Source: Leptospira johnsonii
GTDB taxonomy: Bacteria; Spirochaetota; Leptospiria; Leptospirales; Leptospiraceae
Assembly: GCF_003112675.1 (NCBI RefSeq)
Contig: NZ_BFAY01000005.1
Span: forward strand, 434,001-498,000
Reading direction: 5' to 3'
DNA: 64,000 nucleotides
The notes under the pieces are model-generated. The model searched no databases. It worked only from the letters and a program-made list of their open reading frames with translations, and was not told the DNA's origin. Position numbers and translations under genes: made by a program. This document shows, piece by piece, positions 19,392-27,310 of this stretch (position 1 is the stretch's first letter; the number at the start of each line of letters is the position of its first letter).

Positions 19392-20618
19392 ATGGCGCTT
19401 TATACTTATACTGCATTTAACAAAAAGGGAAAAGAAGAAAAGGGGATTATAGATGCCCCCAATATCCAATCCGCAAGAGCCAAACTTAAAAGCAAAGGTT
19501 TTTACGTTCGTCAAATTTCCGAAGATGCGGAAAGAAAGGACAGAGAACTTTTTCCATTCTTAGCTAGACTTCTCTATCGTGTTCCTAAAAAGATCATAGG
19601 TCTTTTTTCCAGACAATTAGGAACTCTTTTGGGTGCAGGTATCCCTCTAGACAAATCCCTTTCGAATATCATCGAACAAACTGATCATGAAGTTTTTCGC
19701 AAAGTTGTGATCGCAATGCAAGCGGATATTACTGAAGGAAGTTCCTTATCCGATTCGATGAGAAAACATCCGGATATATTTCCGAACCAGTATCCATCGC
19801 TCGTTTCCGTGGGAGAAAGAACAGGTGACTACGAAACCGCACTCATGCGTCTTGCGGAGATGGAAGAAAAAAACCTTCAACTAAAAGGAAAGGTCACCAC
19901 CGCACTCGTCTATCCTGGAATTATTTTCTGCCTCTTACAGATCGTGATCATTTTCCTTCTCACCACAGTTGTTCCCCAGATCGAACACTTATTCGTAGAA
20001 TTTAACGCAACACTTCCTGTAATCACTCGGATCGTGATCGGAAGTTCCAGGATCTTAACAGGCTACTGGTTCTTGATCTTCCCGATGATTGGTGCCGGAA
20101 TTGTGGGCTTCTTCTTTTATAAATCCACTCCGGAAGGGAAGGAAAAATGGGAGAAGTTCGTTCTTAGGATACCGATTATCCGAACGCTCAATAAAAAAGT
20201 ACTAATATCCAATTTTGCCCGGAACTTAGGGATCCTTCTGACAAATAGGGTTCCCTTGATCATTTCTCTCCAAATTGTTGAACAGATCGTTAACCATTCC
20301 GTTTTCGGCCAGGAAATACGGAACGCATGTGAAAGAATTCGAGAAGGAGAGAAACTTTCCGCTGCATTCACTGGGTCAGAGATATTGCCGCAACTAGTCT
20401 TAGGTATGATGTCGGCTGGAGAAGTTTCCGACAGGGTCCCGGAGATGTTGAACAAGCTCGCGGAGATCTACGACCAAGAAGTGGATTCTGCTTTGAAAAA
20501 CGCGACCCAAGCGATCGAACCTCTGATGCTTGTTTTTATGGGTTTTGCGATCGGTATCATTATGGCGGCGATCATCGTTCCGATGTTCAGCTTGACCCAG
20601 AATTTACAAGGTATATAA
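19392..20618 (+). CDS. gspF: Type II secretion inner-membrane platform protein GspF
   Basis: GspF is the polytopic platform protein that contacts the ATPase. The 408-residue product has the two repeated GspF domains (about 70-195 and 270-395), each ending in a membrane segment, with FSRQLGTLLGAGIPL in the first and FARNLGILLTNRVPL in the second. Three membrane segments are visible near 175-195, 225-245 and 375-400. The gap after gspE is 11 bases. Confidence 0.95.
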   Translation: MALYTYTAFNKKGKEEKGIIDAPNIQSARAKLKSKGFYVRQISEDAERKDRELFPFLARLLYRVPKKIIGLFSRQLGTLLGAGIPLDKSLSNIIEQTDHEVFRKVVIAMQADITEGSSLSDSMRKHPDIFPNQYPSLVSVGERTGDYETALMRLAEMEEKNLQLKGKVTTALVYPGIIFCLLQIVIIFLLTTVVPQIEHLFVEFNATLPVITRIVIGSSRILTGYWFLIFPMIGAGIVGFFFYKSTPEGKEKWEKFVLRIPIIRTLNKKVLISNFARNLGILLTNRVPLIISLQIVEQIVNHSVFGQEIRNACERIREGEKLSAAFTGSEILPQLVLGMMSAGEVSDRVPEMLNKLAEIYDQEVDSALKNATQAIEPLMLVFMGFAIGIIMAAIIVPMFSLTQNLQGI

Positions 20619-20641
20619 CAATAGAAATAGGAGAACCGACT

Positions 20642-21124
20642 TTGAAAACGGGAAACAAACGGAGAAAAGGATTCACTCTTATCGAATTAGCGATCGTCGT
20701 CGCCATTTTAGGTGCTTTGATGACTATCATTCTTGTCAGTGTGGATTTCGGTGGAGTGAGCATCGAAACCGCAAAGATGAAGATCAAAAAAGATAAACAG
20801 GAACTTAGATTACATTTGGAAAGATACGCTTCCAAATTTGGAAGTTATCCGAGTGAAGAGCAAGGCCTAGACGCGTTAGTAGAAAGACCGACTACCGGAG
20901 AAATTCCTGAGACCTGGATCCCTATGGTAAGCAGCAAGGATTCTATCAACGACCCTTGGAAAAACCCATACAAACTCAGATATGACGGAGCAGGTGAGAT
21001 CCAGATCATTACTTTTGGTCAGGACAAAACAGAAGGTGGAGAAGGTTTAAATTCAGACTTCGATATCACTAAAGAAGAACAATATCCGGCTCAATTCACT
21101 TCTGCATCCGGCGCTAAAAAATAA
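20642..21124 (+). CDS. gspG: Major pseudopilin GspG
   Basis: The 160-residue prepilin has a short leader ending RKG and the methylation/cleavage motif GFTLIELAIVVAILGAL. The C-terminal half carries the GspG hallmark NDPWKNPYKLRY and GGEGLNSDFD, which bind calcium in characterised homologues. TTG 20642 is used, with AGGAGA 9 bases upstream. GspG polymerises into the pseudopilus that drives secretion. A prepilin peptidase is not encoded in this window. Confidence 0.95.
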   Translation: MKTGNKRRKGFTLIELAIVVAILGALMTIILVSVDFGGVSIETAKMKIKKDKQELRLHLERYASKFGSYPSEEQGLDALVERPTTGEIPETWIPMVSSKDSINDPWKNPYKLRYDGAGEIQIITFGQDKTEGGEGLNSDFDITKEEQYPAQFTSASGAKK

Positions 21125-21129
21125 ACCCA

Positions 21130-21699
21130 ATGGGCCCAAGAGCGAAAGGCCGGATCCGTTCCGGCTTCACATTGATCGAATTGGGAGTCGCAGTATTCCT
21201 GATCGGAGTGATGTTCGCTCTTGTGCTTCCTTCCTTAGTTAATTTACTCACACCAGGCGCCCAAGAAGAAGCAATGTTATTGCATGACGTTGTGAACTTC
21301 TGCTTCAGAAGGGCGAAGATCAATCAAAGAACTGTCTATCTACAGTTAAACGTGGATACGGAAACTTATACCATTATAGACATGGAAAGGGACGAGACAG
21401 GCTTGAAAGAAGTTCCGGTCTTCAAAGACAGAGAACTTCCCGGTTCTTCAGCGATCGTGGATGTGATGGATGGAAGGGGTTATAGATACAATACTGGAAA
21501 GATCCGCATTCCATTCTCTCCTATGGCGGTAGCGGAAGATTTTTATATCCATTTAGGTCCGGATCCGGAGATCACAAGAACGCTGATTATCAAACGTTAC
21601 GGTGGGAAATCGGAAATAGAGGACGGGGAAGTTGTAGTCTCCAAGGAACAATTGGAAGAATACAAACGTAGCGAGCAATATGGCACGAGTAAGTTTTAA
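21130..21699 (+). CDS. gspH: Minor pseudopilin GspH
   Basis: The 189-residue protein has the prepilin leader (MGPRAKGRIRS) and N-terminal helix GFTLIELGVAVFLIGVMFALV, with Glu5 present. The globular part contains short beta segments and matches the position and size of GspH, a minor pseudopilin at the tip complex. The assignment to H rests on gene order (G-H-I-J-K) rather than on strong sequence similarity. It overlaps gspI by 20 nt. Confidence 0.85.
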   Translation: MGPRAKGRIRSGFTLIELGVAVFLIGVMFALVLPSLVNLLTPGAQEEAMLLHDVVNFCFRRAKINQRTVYLQLNVDTETYTIIDMERDETGLKEVPVFKDRELPGSSAIVDVMDGRGYRYNTGKIRIPFSPMAVAEDFYIHLGPDPEITRTLIIKRYGGKSEIEDGEVVVSKEQLEEYKRSEQYGTSKF

Positions 21700-22228
21700 A
21701 AGACAGAATCCTCTTAAAAAGAGACAGGGTTTTACTATTTTAGAAATGACCTTGGCGTTTGCGCTCGCCGCCGGTTGGCTTCTTTATGTACTAATGGTAG
21801 TTTCCGAAGGGATTCGACTCAAAAAAGTGGCAGCTCTCCAAATAGAAGCCACTCATTTAGCAAAAATTAAAATGGCCCAGATAGATTCCGCCACCATTCT
21901 ACAAGCGGACACAAGTTCTGGAGACATTCCAGGTTACAAAGACTGGAAATTTACCACAATCATCAAAGAAGAGAACTTGGATCTTCTGAAAATGGCCGGA
22001 AAAGAAAGCGGCAAAAAGCCAGAGGATTTACTGGGAGGTACAAATTCCAGTATGAACCAGCTGATCGCAAAACGAACCGGTAATAACCAAGGTTCCGCAA
22101 CAGGCGGACTTATCGCAGTATTTCATATTTATGTAACGATAGAATATCCTACAGGCGGAAGGGATAACCAAGGAATTCCAGTAAAGGAACAATACACGAT
22201 CGAGACCTATAAGGCGAGAATGAACTGA
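21680..22228 (+). CDS. gspI: Minor pseudopilin GspI
   Basis: A 182-residue prepilin with leader ending KKRQ and helix GFTILEMTLAFALAAGWLLYVL. The Glu5 of the consensus is present (ILEM). The rest is compact and Ser/Thr/Gly-rich in the middle. It takes the GspI position between H and J. GspI starts the tip complex with J and K. The start ATG 21680 lies inside the gspH end. Confidence 0.85.
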   Translation: MARVSFKRQNPLKKRQGFTILEMTLAFALAAGWLLYVLMVVSEGIRLKKVAALQIEATHLAKIKMAQIDSATILQADTSSGDIPGYKDWKFTTIIKEENLDLLKMAGKESGKKPEDLLGGTNSSMNQLIAKRTGNNQGSATGGLIAVFHIYVTIEYPTGGRDNQGIPVKEQYTIETYKARMN

Positions 22229-22229
22229 T

Positions 22230-22925
22230 ATGGGACCTTCTTCTTTACATTCAGTTTTTCTTAAGCTTCTTCGAAAAAGAAGAAGATCCGGATTTACGTT
22301 AATAGAATTAACTATAGTCGCAGCATTACTAGGCGTTCTGCTCGGAATGGTATTCGGGACCTATGCAACCATACTAAAAGTCACCCGGCCCACATCAGGC
22401 TCGGAAGGTGTGGATAGAGAAAAAGCGATCTCTGTGATCGAAAATATTCGAAGCACTTTGACCATGACATTTTATTTCCAAACCGAAAAAAACCTAGTCT
22501 TCGTGAGTAGAAAAGGACGCAAATCTGAAGATGGGCCAAGACATCCGGGTGAAAGTACCAAGGATCATTTTATAGTATTCGCTGCAGTCCACCCTAACTC
22601 GGAAGAAGTTGCTCTTCCTGAAGTAAGAGAAGTAGAATATTATCTAAAACAAAAAGACGGTACCGATTATTATAAATTGATGAGAAGAGAAGATGAGATC
22701 GTGGACAAGTATCCTTTCGTAGGCGGACAAGAATACGAGTTATTAGATAATGTAAAATCTCTCTCCTTTAAATTTTCCAAAACAGGAAAGGAATGGGAAG
22801 AAGAATGGGATTCTTTCCAAAGAAAAAGTATCCCTCGTCTTATCAGAATAGAGATCATTGCGAACATGGGAAATAAGGAAAGACGTTTTGAAACTCTTGC
22901 CTTCCCAGGGATGCTTATGAAATGA
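22230..22925 (+). CDS. gspJ: Minor pseudopilin GspJ
   Basis: A 231-residue prepilin with a longer basic leader (LLRKRRRS) and helix GFTLIELTIVAALLGVLLGMV. The globular part matches GspJ in size; it contains PEVREVEYYLKQ and a typical end with RRFETLAFPG. It overlaps gspK by 4 bases (ATGA). Confidence 0.88.
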   Translation: MGPSSLHSVFLKLLRKRRRSGFTLIELTIVAALLGVLLGMVFGTYATILKVTRPTSGSEGVDREKAISVIENIRSTLTMTFYFQTEKNLVFVSRKGRKSEDGPRHPGESTKDHFIVFAAVHPNSEEVALPEVREVEYYLKQKDGTDYYKLMRREDEIVDKYPFVGGQEYELLDNVKSLSFKFSKTGKEWEEEWDSFQRKSIPRLIRIEIIANMGNKERRFETLAFPGMLMK

Positions 22926-24052
22926 ATTCGGGTTTGGGTCTAAAAGGCAGAAGATTCTCCAGAAGAAGGGGAGCCATCGTACTGCTCCTAGTCGGAGGAA
23001 TAGGTGTCGCCGCCTTAACTACCACTTTGGATTTTGCAGAAAGATCCATGGCAGAGTATAAAATTTCCCAAGGTGAAATGTCAGGATTCAAGGCTTCTCT
23101 TTTGGCGAAGGCGGGATTCCAAGGAGCTTTGGCCGCACTTAGAAAAATCCCAGAAGAACAATTGTACCAATCCGGGATAGGCCTAAATCCGCCACCGGTC
23201 CCAATGGGAGGAGGATGGATCTACTACAAGATCCAGGGAGAAGACGGAAAAATTAATCTGAATTCTATCTTCAACGCTGATACAAAGGAACTGAATTTAA
23301 GAAACCAAGAAATGGCCCAAAGACTTCTGGAACGTTTGGGAATGAAGAGGGACCTTTTTAATCCGGTAATAGATTGGTTAGATGATGATAGTCAGGGGAA
23401 TTTCGAAATTTCTTATTATGAAAAACTGACTCCGCCTAGAAAGATTAAAAACGCATACATGTATTCTCTTTCCGAGCTTACCTCGGTGAAAGGTTTCGAT
23501 CCTAAAATAGTGTATGGCTCCCAAAAACCTCCGGACTATGAGCAAAAATATTCCAAGGATTTTATGTCCGACGAGGAAAAAAGCCTGATCGGAGAGTCCG
23601 ATTTCGTACTGGCAAATAATTTGACCGCATTTGTTCCCTTCCAGAGAAACTACGACGATAGAATCAACTTGAACGCCGCACCGTACTTCGTTTTAATGTC
23701 TCTATCCGATTTTATGAACCGCCAGTCCGTTCTTCAGATCATGAAAATGAAAATAAAAAAAGGCGGCTATCTGAAGGAAATCAAAGATCTGGAAACCATC
23801 CCTGAATTCCAAGTGCCTTCTGTGGGCGGGCTTTCCCTCTATAAAGAATTAGCAGGAGAAGGAACCGACGTCTCCGGTGGAAGGATCAAAACAAAGGGTG
23901 AAATATTCCGGATCAGCGCGGTCGGAGAAGTAGAAAGAAACTATAATAGTAAAAAAAGTTCCGATGTTATGAAAGGCCCTAAAATCGTCCGTAGGATCAC
24001 CGGAATTTTTGACCTGACCAATAACCTGATGCTATATTATAGAGAAGATTAA
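22922..24052 (+). CDS. gspK: Minor pseudopilin GspK
   Basis: The 376-residue protein has a basic leader (KGRRFSRRRG) and a hydrophobic helix (AIVLLLVGGIGVAALTT), and is large as expected for GspK. GEDGKINLNSI and VIDWLDDDSQG match the family's conserved region. The middle and C-terminal parts contain helix-hairpin-helix-like segments (DRINLNAAPYFVLMSL). GspK caps the pseudopilus tip. The stop shares a base with the gspL start. Confidence 0.9.
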   Translation: MNSGLGLKGRRFSRRRGAIVLLLVGGIGVAALTTTLDFAERSMAEYKISQGEMSGFKASLLAKAGFQGALAALRKIPEEQLYQSGIGLNPPPVPMGGGWIYYKIQGEDGKINLNSIFNADTKELNLRNQEMAQRLLERLGMKRDLFNPVIDWLDDDSQGNFEISYYEKLTPPRKIKNAYMYSLSELTSVKGFDPKIVYGSQKPPDYEQKYSKDFMSDEEKSLIGESDFVLANNLTAFVPFQRNYDDRINLNAAPYFVLMSLSDFMNRQSVLQIMKMKIKKGGYLKEIKDLETIPEFQVPSVGGLSLYKELAGEGTDVSGGRIKTKGEIFRISAVGEVERNYNSKKSSDVMKGPKIVRRITGIFDLTNNLMLYYRED

Positions 24053-25668
24053 TGTTCTTATACGAAAAGTTTTTAACCGTAGATTACGGTACTAATTCCG
24101 TTAAGGGTGCGCTGTTCCAAAGAGTGGCGGGTAATTTGACCCTACTTCGGGCGGAATCCATGCCTATTTCCAGAATGGAAGAAAAAGAGTACGAAACAAA
24201 CGTACTTCGTTTTATTAATACATATTTTGCAGAAGAACATGCAATCGTACTTTCTCTTTCTCTAGACAAACTTTTTGTAAGAGAGATCTCCATTCCATTA
24301 ACAACCGAAAAAGCCGTTCGAGAAGTTATCCCTTTCGAGATAGAAAGCAGAGTCCCTTTTCCGATGGAAACCGTAGAAGTATTAGGCTCGGTTTGGAGAA
24401 TCGACCAGGAAAAGTCGGATGTAATTACTTATGCCGCTCATCATTCCGAATTTGATACATTAGCTTCTCCTTTTCTGGAATCAAGCTTAGTGTTCCGTGG
24501 GATCTTTGTGGATTCCGTATGTTTAGGTTCAGTTATCTCCAAACATTTACATAAAGAGATCCAATTCGCAAACGTTGCCCAGTTGGATATTGGCGGTAAA
24601 AAATCCATTTTGAATGTGACCAAGGACGGAAAGATCGCACATACTCGTTTTCTTTCCGTGGGCGGAGACACTCTTACCGAAGAAATTTCCAAAGCATTAA
24701 AGATCCCTAAGGATAAAGCTGAGTCCTTAAAAACCAGTATCCAATTCGAACCTTTCCATTCTCCGGAAGACGGTCTGAATTTATTTGCAAAAGAATACAA
24801 ACTCAAAGTTGCAGATATCAAAAAAGCATTTGCGATCACTCAGGAATTTTTTACATCCCTAGGCGAAGAAGTCCGCAGGAGTTTCCTTTCTTTAGAAGAA
24901 ACTGAAAGACCGGAAGCTGTTTATCTTTCTGGAGAGGGAAGTAAGGTCAGAGATCTGGAATCCTTTTTAGGAGAAAACCTGGGAATCCAAGCCAGAAGAT
25001 ACGATTTTTTAAGCGCCGACCCGGACAGATTTGCTACTTGTTATGGGATGGCGTATCATCTGATCCAATCCAAAAAATCTAAAATAGATTTTTTGGAAAC
25101 TCCTTATGTCAAACGGCTTAACAAGAACTTATTCGATATCGCTATATTCAAACCTCATATTATCTTGAGTTCTGTTTCGTTCGTTCTTTTGATCGGAGTA
25201 TTTTTCTTAGGAATTATTTCTGATAAAAGAAAACTAGCCGCTGCCAACAAGATCCTGGCTGAAAAAGTAAAATCCAGCACCGGTTCTAGTGTCCCTTCCA
25301 ACAGGGATCCAATAGAGTTTGCAAAAAGTCTAAGGGACGGTGCTGAGAGAAAAACGGAACTATACAGAAAATACCTTTCTAAACCGAGCGTGTTGGATGT
25401 ACTACATGAAATTTCCTTAAAGTTCCCCGATCCAGGAATGCAGCCTTTCTTGTTCCAAAGTATCACTTATGATAACGGTTCAGTATCCATCCAAGGTGCG
25501 GTAAACGAGATCTCAGAAATCGGAAAAGTACAGGATTCCCTGGCCCGTTCTCCCATGTTCAAAAACGTAAAATTAGATAGTAACCGTCCGAATTTCGGAC
25601 TCAAAACATTTAAAGTCTCCTTTGTGATTAAAATGGAGGTGACCTCTAAAATCGAAGAGAACGATTAA
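24052..25668 (+). CDS. gspL: T2SS GspL/PilM-PilN-like assembly protein
   Basis: GspL links the ATPase GspE to the membrane. Residues 1-330 form an actin-like cytoplasmic domain similar to PilM (LTVDYGTNSVKGALF at the start, LSVGGDTLTEEISKAL, VYLSGEGSKVRDLESFL). A membrane segment (about 366-386) and a periplasmic ferredoxin-like domain (about 430-530) follow, similar to PilN/GspL. The combined length of 538 is longer than proteobacterial GspL. The gene lies between gspK and gspM. Confidence 0.85.
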   Translation: MFLYEKFLTVDYGTNSVKGALFQRVAGNLTLLRAESMPISRMEEKEYETNVLRFINTYFAEEHAIVLSLSLDKLFVREISIPLTTEKAVREVIPFEIESRVPFPMETVEVLGSVWRIDQEKSDVITYAAHHSEFDTLASPFLESSLVFRGIFVDSVCLGSVISKHLHKEIQFANVAQLDIGGKKSILNVTKDGKIAHTRFLSVGGDTLTEEISKALKIPKDKAESLKTSIQFEPFHSPEDGLNLFAKEYKLKVADIKKAFAITQEFFTSLGEEVRRSFLSLEETERPEAVYLSGEGSKVRDLESFLGENLGIQARRYDFLSADPDRFATCYGMAYHLIQSKKSKIDFLETPYVKRLNKNLFDIAIFKPHIILSSVSFVLLIGVFFLGIISDKRKLAAANKILAEKVKSSTGSSVPSNRDPIEFAKSLRDGAERKTELYRKYLSKPSVLDVLHEISLKFPDPGMQPFLFQSITYDNGSVSIQGAVNEISEIGKVQDSLARSPMFKNVKLDSNRPNFGLKTFKVSFVIKMEVTSKIEEND

Positions 25669-25680
25669 GAGGGACCGTCT

Positions 25681-26211
25681 ATGTGGCAAAAATTACAGCC
25701 TAGAGAAAAACTTTTATTAATCATAGCCGCTGGCTTGATCTTAGTCCTGCTGCTATTCTTGGTAGTTCGTAAAATTTACAGACTTAGAACGGATCTTTCC
25801 GAGACAGTCAATAATACTCCCGGACTCGCGGCCCAGTTGGACAAAACAATCTCTGACTATTTATTTTTCAGATCCCTGGAAAATGTGAACACAGGGGAGA
25901 ATGACCAGAGTGCATTCGCAGCAAAGTTGGAAAGGATCTTTTCCGATAATGGCGTAAAGGATAGAATTTCCACGATGAGGCCTATCCCTGCAAAAGCGAT
26001 CGACAAAGGGAAATACCAAGTAATCGTTTTTGAGGTGAATTTAAGAGGTGTGCCTCTGGAAAACGTTATGTCCGTATTGTATGATATAGATAAGGGCAAT
26101 AAGGTAAATGCAAGGGTGGAATATTTCCAAACCAATAAACCTTACCAAGACAAAAATACCTACGACGTGAACATGAAAATCGCGGCCTATAGTGTCGCTC
26201 CTGGAAAATAA
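25681..26211 (+). CDS. gspM: T2SS GspM-like inner-membrane protein
   Basis: A 176-residue bitopic protein: QPREKLLLIIAAGLILVLLLFLVV contains the typical start and membrane segment of GspM (residues 6-30). The periplasmic part looks like a small ferredoxin-like domain. GspM partners GspL. The ribosome binding site GAGGGA precedes ATG 25681. Similarity is weak, position strong. Confidence 0.82.
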   Translation: MWQKLQPREKLLLIIAAGLILVLLLFLVVRKIYRLRTDLSETVNNTPGLAAQLDKTISDYLFFRSLENVNTGENDQSAFAAKLERIFSDNGVKDRISTMRPIPAKAIDKGKYQVIVFEVNLRGVPLENVMSVLYDIDKGNKVNARVEYFQTNKPYQDKNTYDVNMKIAAYSVAPGK

Positions 26212-26212
26212 G

Positions 26213-27172
26213 ATGGCTCGCGCAAAAAAGATAGAATTAGAAGAAGAGGACGAACTGATCTCCAACGAGGAAGAAGAATTCCTCACGATGGAGTTGGAGG
26301 AATTACCTCCTGATGGATTAGAGGAAGAAGATACTCCTAGATTTTCTTTCAAACAAAAACTAATCCTGGTTGGAAGCGGAGTCAGCTCCTTTCTTCTTTT
26401 TTTAATACTATTATTCCCTTACGAAAATATAGTCCGTCAATTCATGAATTCCTCTTCCGGACAACCAAGCAGTGTATTTTTTAACGAGTTATCAGTCTCC
26501 GTTCTACTCGGAAAAGTTTCCGTAAAATCTATGGAGATCATGGGCCAAACATTCAAGGTCAGATCCAAGGACGCTCAGATCAAAGCTGGACTTTTTTCCC
26601 TCTTGAGAAAGAAGGTGAACGGTGATTTCGAAATAGAAGAATTGGAACTAGACTATGACGGCCAAACTCTTGGAAACATAGGGGAATTAGAAGGTCACCT
26701 ACAGTTGGACTCTTTGAGCGTCCCGGCTAGCAGATTCGGTGGAGCGTTTTCTCTTAAAATGCCGGAAGGAAAATTCGGATCCTTTCCCAATCTTCCTGAA
26801 ATTCCTTTTGTAGGAAAAATAGAGAACTTTTTCGTAAATAAGATACTCATCACTTCTAAAATAGACCAAGGGATGGTGGAATTCGAAGAATTTATTATCG
26901 ATACTTCCGTTGCAAGATTGGATCTACACGGAAACGTCAGACTTTCGGATTCTTTTTCCAATTCCCAATTAAATTTAAGAGCCTGCTTCGAGTTAGAAAG
27001 AAATTTTGCATCCGCCGCCGAAAACCAAATTATAGTAGGTGCGTTAGATCTTCTAGAAAAAAGCGGAAGTGGAAAATGTATCCCGATCACTGGGACTTTC
27101 CAAAGACCTGAATTCAAGATCCCTGGTCTGAACGCTCCTGCAGGTTTGCCGGGCGCAGGTCCTGTTCCTTAA
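26213..27172 (+). CDS. gspN: T2SS GspN-like protein
   Basis: I set the start at ATG 26213, immediately after the gspM stop, giving 319 residues. The first 45 are strongly acidic and cytoplasmic, then a single membrane segment (about residues 52-72: LILVGSGVSSFLLFLILLF). The periplasmic part has the repeated beta-sheet pattern of GspN proteins (LELDYDGQTLGNIGELEGHLQ, and the end PITGTFQRPEFKIPG). GspN occurs in only some T2SS; its function is not settled. It ends the operon. Confidence 0.82.
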   Translation: MARAKKIELEEEDELISNEEEEFLTMELEELPPDGLEEEDTPRFSFKQKLILVGSGVSSFLLFLILLFPYENIVRQFMNSSSGQPSSVFFNELSVSVLLGKVSVKSMEIMGQTFKVRSKDAQIKAGLFSLLRKKVNGDFEIEELELDYDGQTLGNIGELEGHLQLDSLSVPASRFGGAFSLKMPEGKFGSFPNLPEIPFVGKIENFFVNKILITSKIDQGMVEFEEFIIDTSVARLDLHGNVRLSDSFSNSQLNLRACFELERNFASAAENQIIVGALDLLEKSGSGKCIPITGTFQRPEFKIPGLNAPAGLPGAGPVP

Positions 27173-27248
27173 TCAATTTAACAAATTTTCAAACTTTCCC
27201 TAAACTTTAACAGGCCAGGGAGAATATTCACTTTTTCTAAAGGTATAA

Positions 27249-27290
27249 AAAAACCTCGAATCGCGCTAGCCGCCACCCGAGGTTTTTCTT
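27249..27290. terminator. Bidirectional terminator between gspN and nrdJ
   Basis: AAAAACCTCG (27249-27258) pairs perfectly with CGAGGTTTTT (27278-27287), with A and T tracts on both outer sides. It lies between two convergent genes and can serve both strands. Confidence 0.85.
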
Positions 27291-27310
27291 TTTTACACTG
27301 GGCTCTTAGA

